A DNA stretch of 64,000 bases. Source: Mycetohabitans endofungorum (GTDB lineage Bacteria; Pseudomonadota; Gammaproteobacteria; Burkholderiales; Burkholderiaceae). The notes under the pieces are model-generated. The model was not told the DNA's origin. It was given only the letters and a program-made list of their open reading frames with translations, and ran no database searches. The stretch is from the NCBI RefSeq assembly GCF_002927045.1, contig NZ_PRDW01000010.1, positions 1 through 64,000 of the forward strand, written 5' to 3'. Both the position numbers and the translations under genes were made by a program. Within the stretch, counting starts at the first letter, position 1; each line of letters starts with the position of its first letter. Positions 61,147 to 64,000 of this stretch are shown piece after piece.

Positions 61147-61403
61147 CCTCTCAAGCTCCTCATCTTCCCTAGTGGTAGAAAGATTCTCAGAAAAAATGGG
61201 CACAGTCAATAACAAGTGACTAGACAATTTGCTTGCTACTATGCCAGCATGTCATCGGCCTATGGCAATGCCGTGCTTGTACGCAAGCTAGCGGCACTCA
61301 AAGGAAGCAGATGTGCCAATTCGTTGTTCAATAGGTACCTAAGCCAGGCAATTGTTTCGATTGTTTTGGATTCGATGCAGTTGCCTGATTTTCCGGGAAG
61401 TGA

Positions 61404-64000
<2,597 letters not shown>

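Overview
The window looks like a chromosomal segment of a Burkholderiaceae bacterium, most probably of the Mycetohabitans (Burkholderia) rhizoxinica group of endofungal symbionts. The housekeeping genes are high-GC and read like Burkholderia proteins: nuoA-N, ilvIHC-psd-pssA-leuA, rpsO-pnp, and rng-maf-rlmH-rsfS-nadD-hemF-purD. The accessory content points to the symbiont group. It includes coenzyme F420 genes, which are known in M. rhizoxinica and rare among proteobacteria, a gene with a eukaryote-type F-box, and many decayed genes and transposase scraps typical of a shrinking host-associated genome. The species assignment is inference from gene content.

Layout. 1-3600 is patchy: the start of an Rpn-family gene, an initiator tRNA, a small CWC protein, a visibly AT-richer drug-efflux gene, and IS3 debris. 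3612-10589 is a minus-strand housekeeping run (rng, maf, rlmH, rsfS, nadD, hemF, purD, yebC). 10915-14573 holds upp, mgsA (with an internal 27-bp tandem duplication), qor and, convergent with qor, the F-box protein. 14918-18417 is kdpDE without kdpFABC beside it. 18484-18890 is a guanidine-II-type riboswitch with the guanidinium exporter gene sugE/gdx. 19014-22134 mixes intact genes (DUF4126, truncated globin, LOG, TetR) with two gene remnants. 22332-24651 is a compact sigma-factor operon. 24807-32039 carries branched-chain amino acid and phospholipid genes. 32096-39936 carries a pentanucleotide repeat, two envelope/periplasmic genes, rpsO, pnp with a strong leader hairpin, a quinone reductase, tpiA, secG and tRNA-Leu. 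40102-55939 is the complete 14-gene complex I operon followed by DUF2818 and Nudix genes.

56105-60319 is a degenerate island bounded on both sides by IS3 transposase fragments. It contains recognisable pieces of an extracellular contractile injection system (a tape-measure domain, a DUF4255/Pvc16-type gene and a Pvc15-type AAA+ ATPase), one intact alpha/beta-hydrolase that could be a former cargo protein, and a frameshifted Ala/Ser/Thr-rich gene. 60334 to the window end is the F420 cluster: cofE, divergent from cofC and a two-domain fbiC (CofG-CofH) that runs off the window. cofD is not in the window.

The most interesting items are the F-box protein, the F420 cluster next to a decayed injection-system island with a surviving hydrolase, the mgsA duplication, the pnp leader hairpin, and the riboswitch before sugE. 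All homology statements come from reading motifs by eye; no database search was run.
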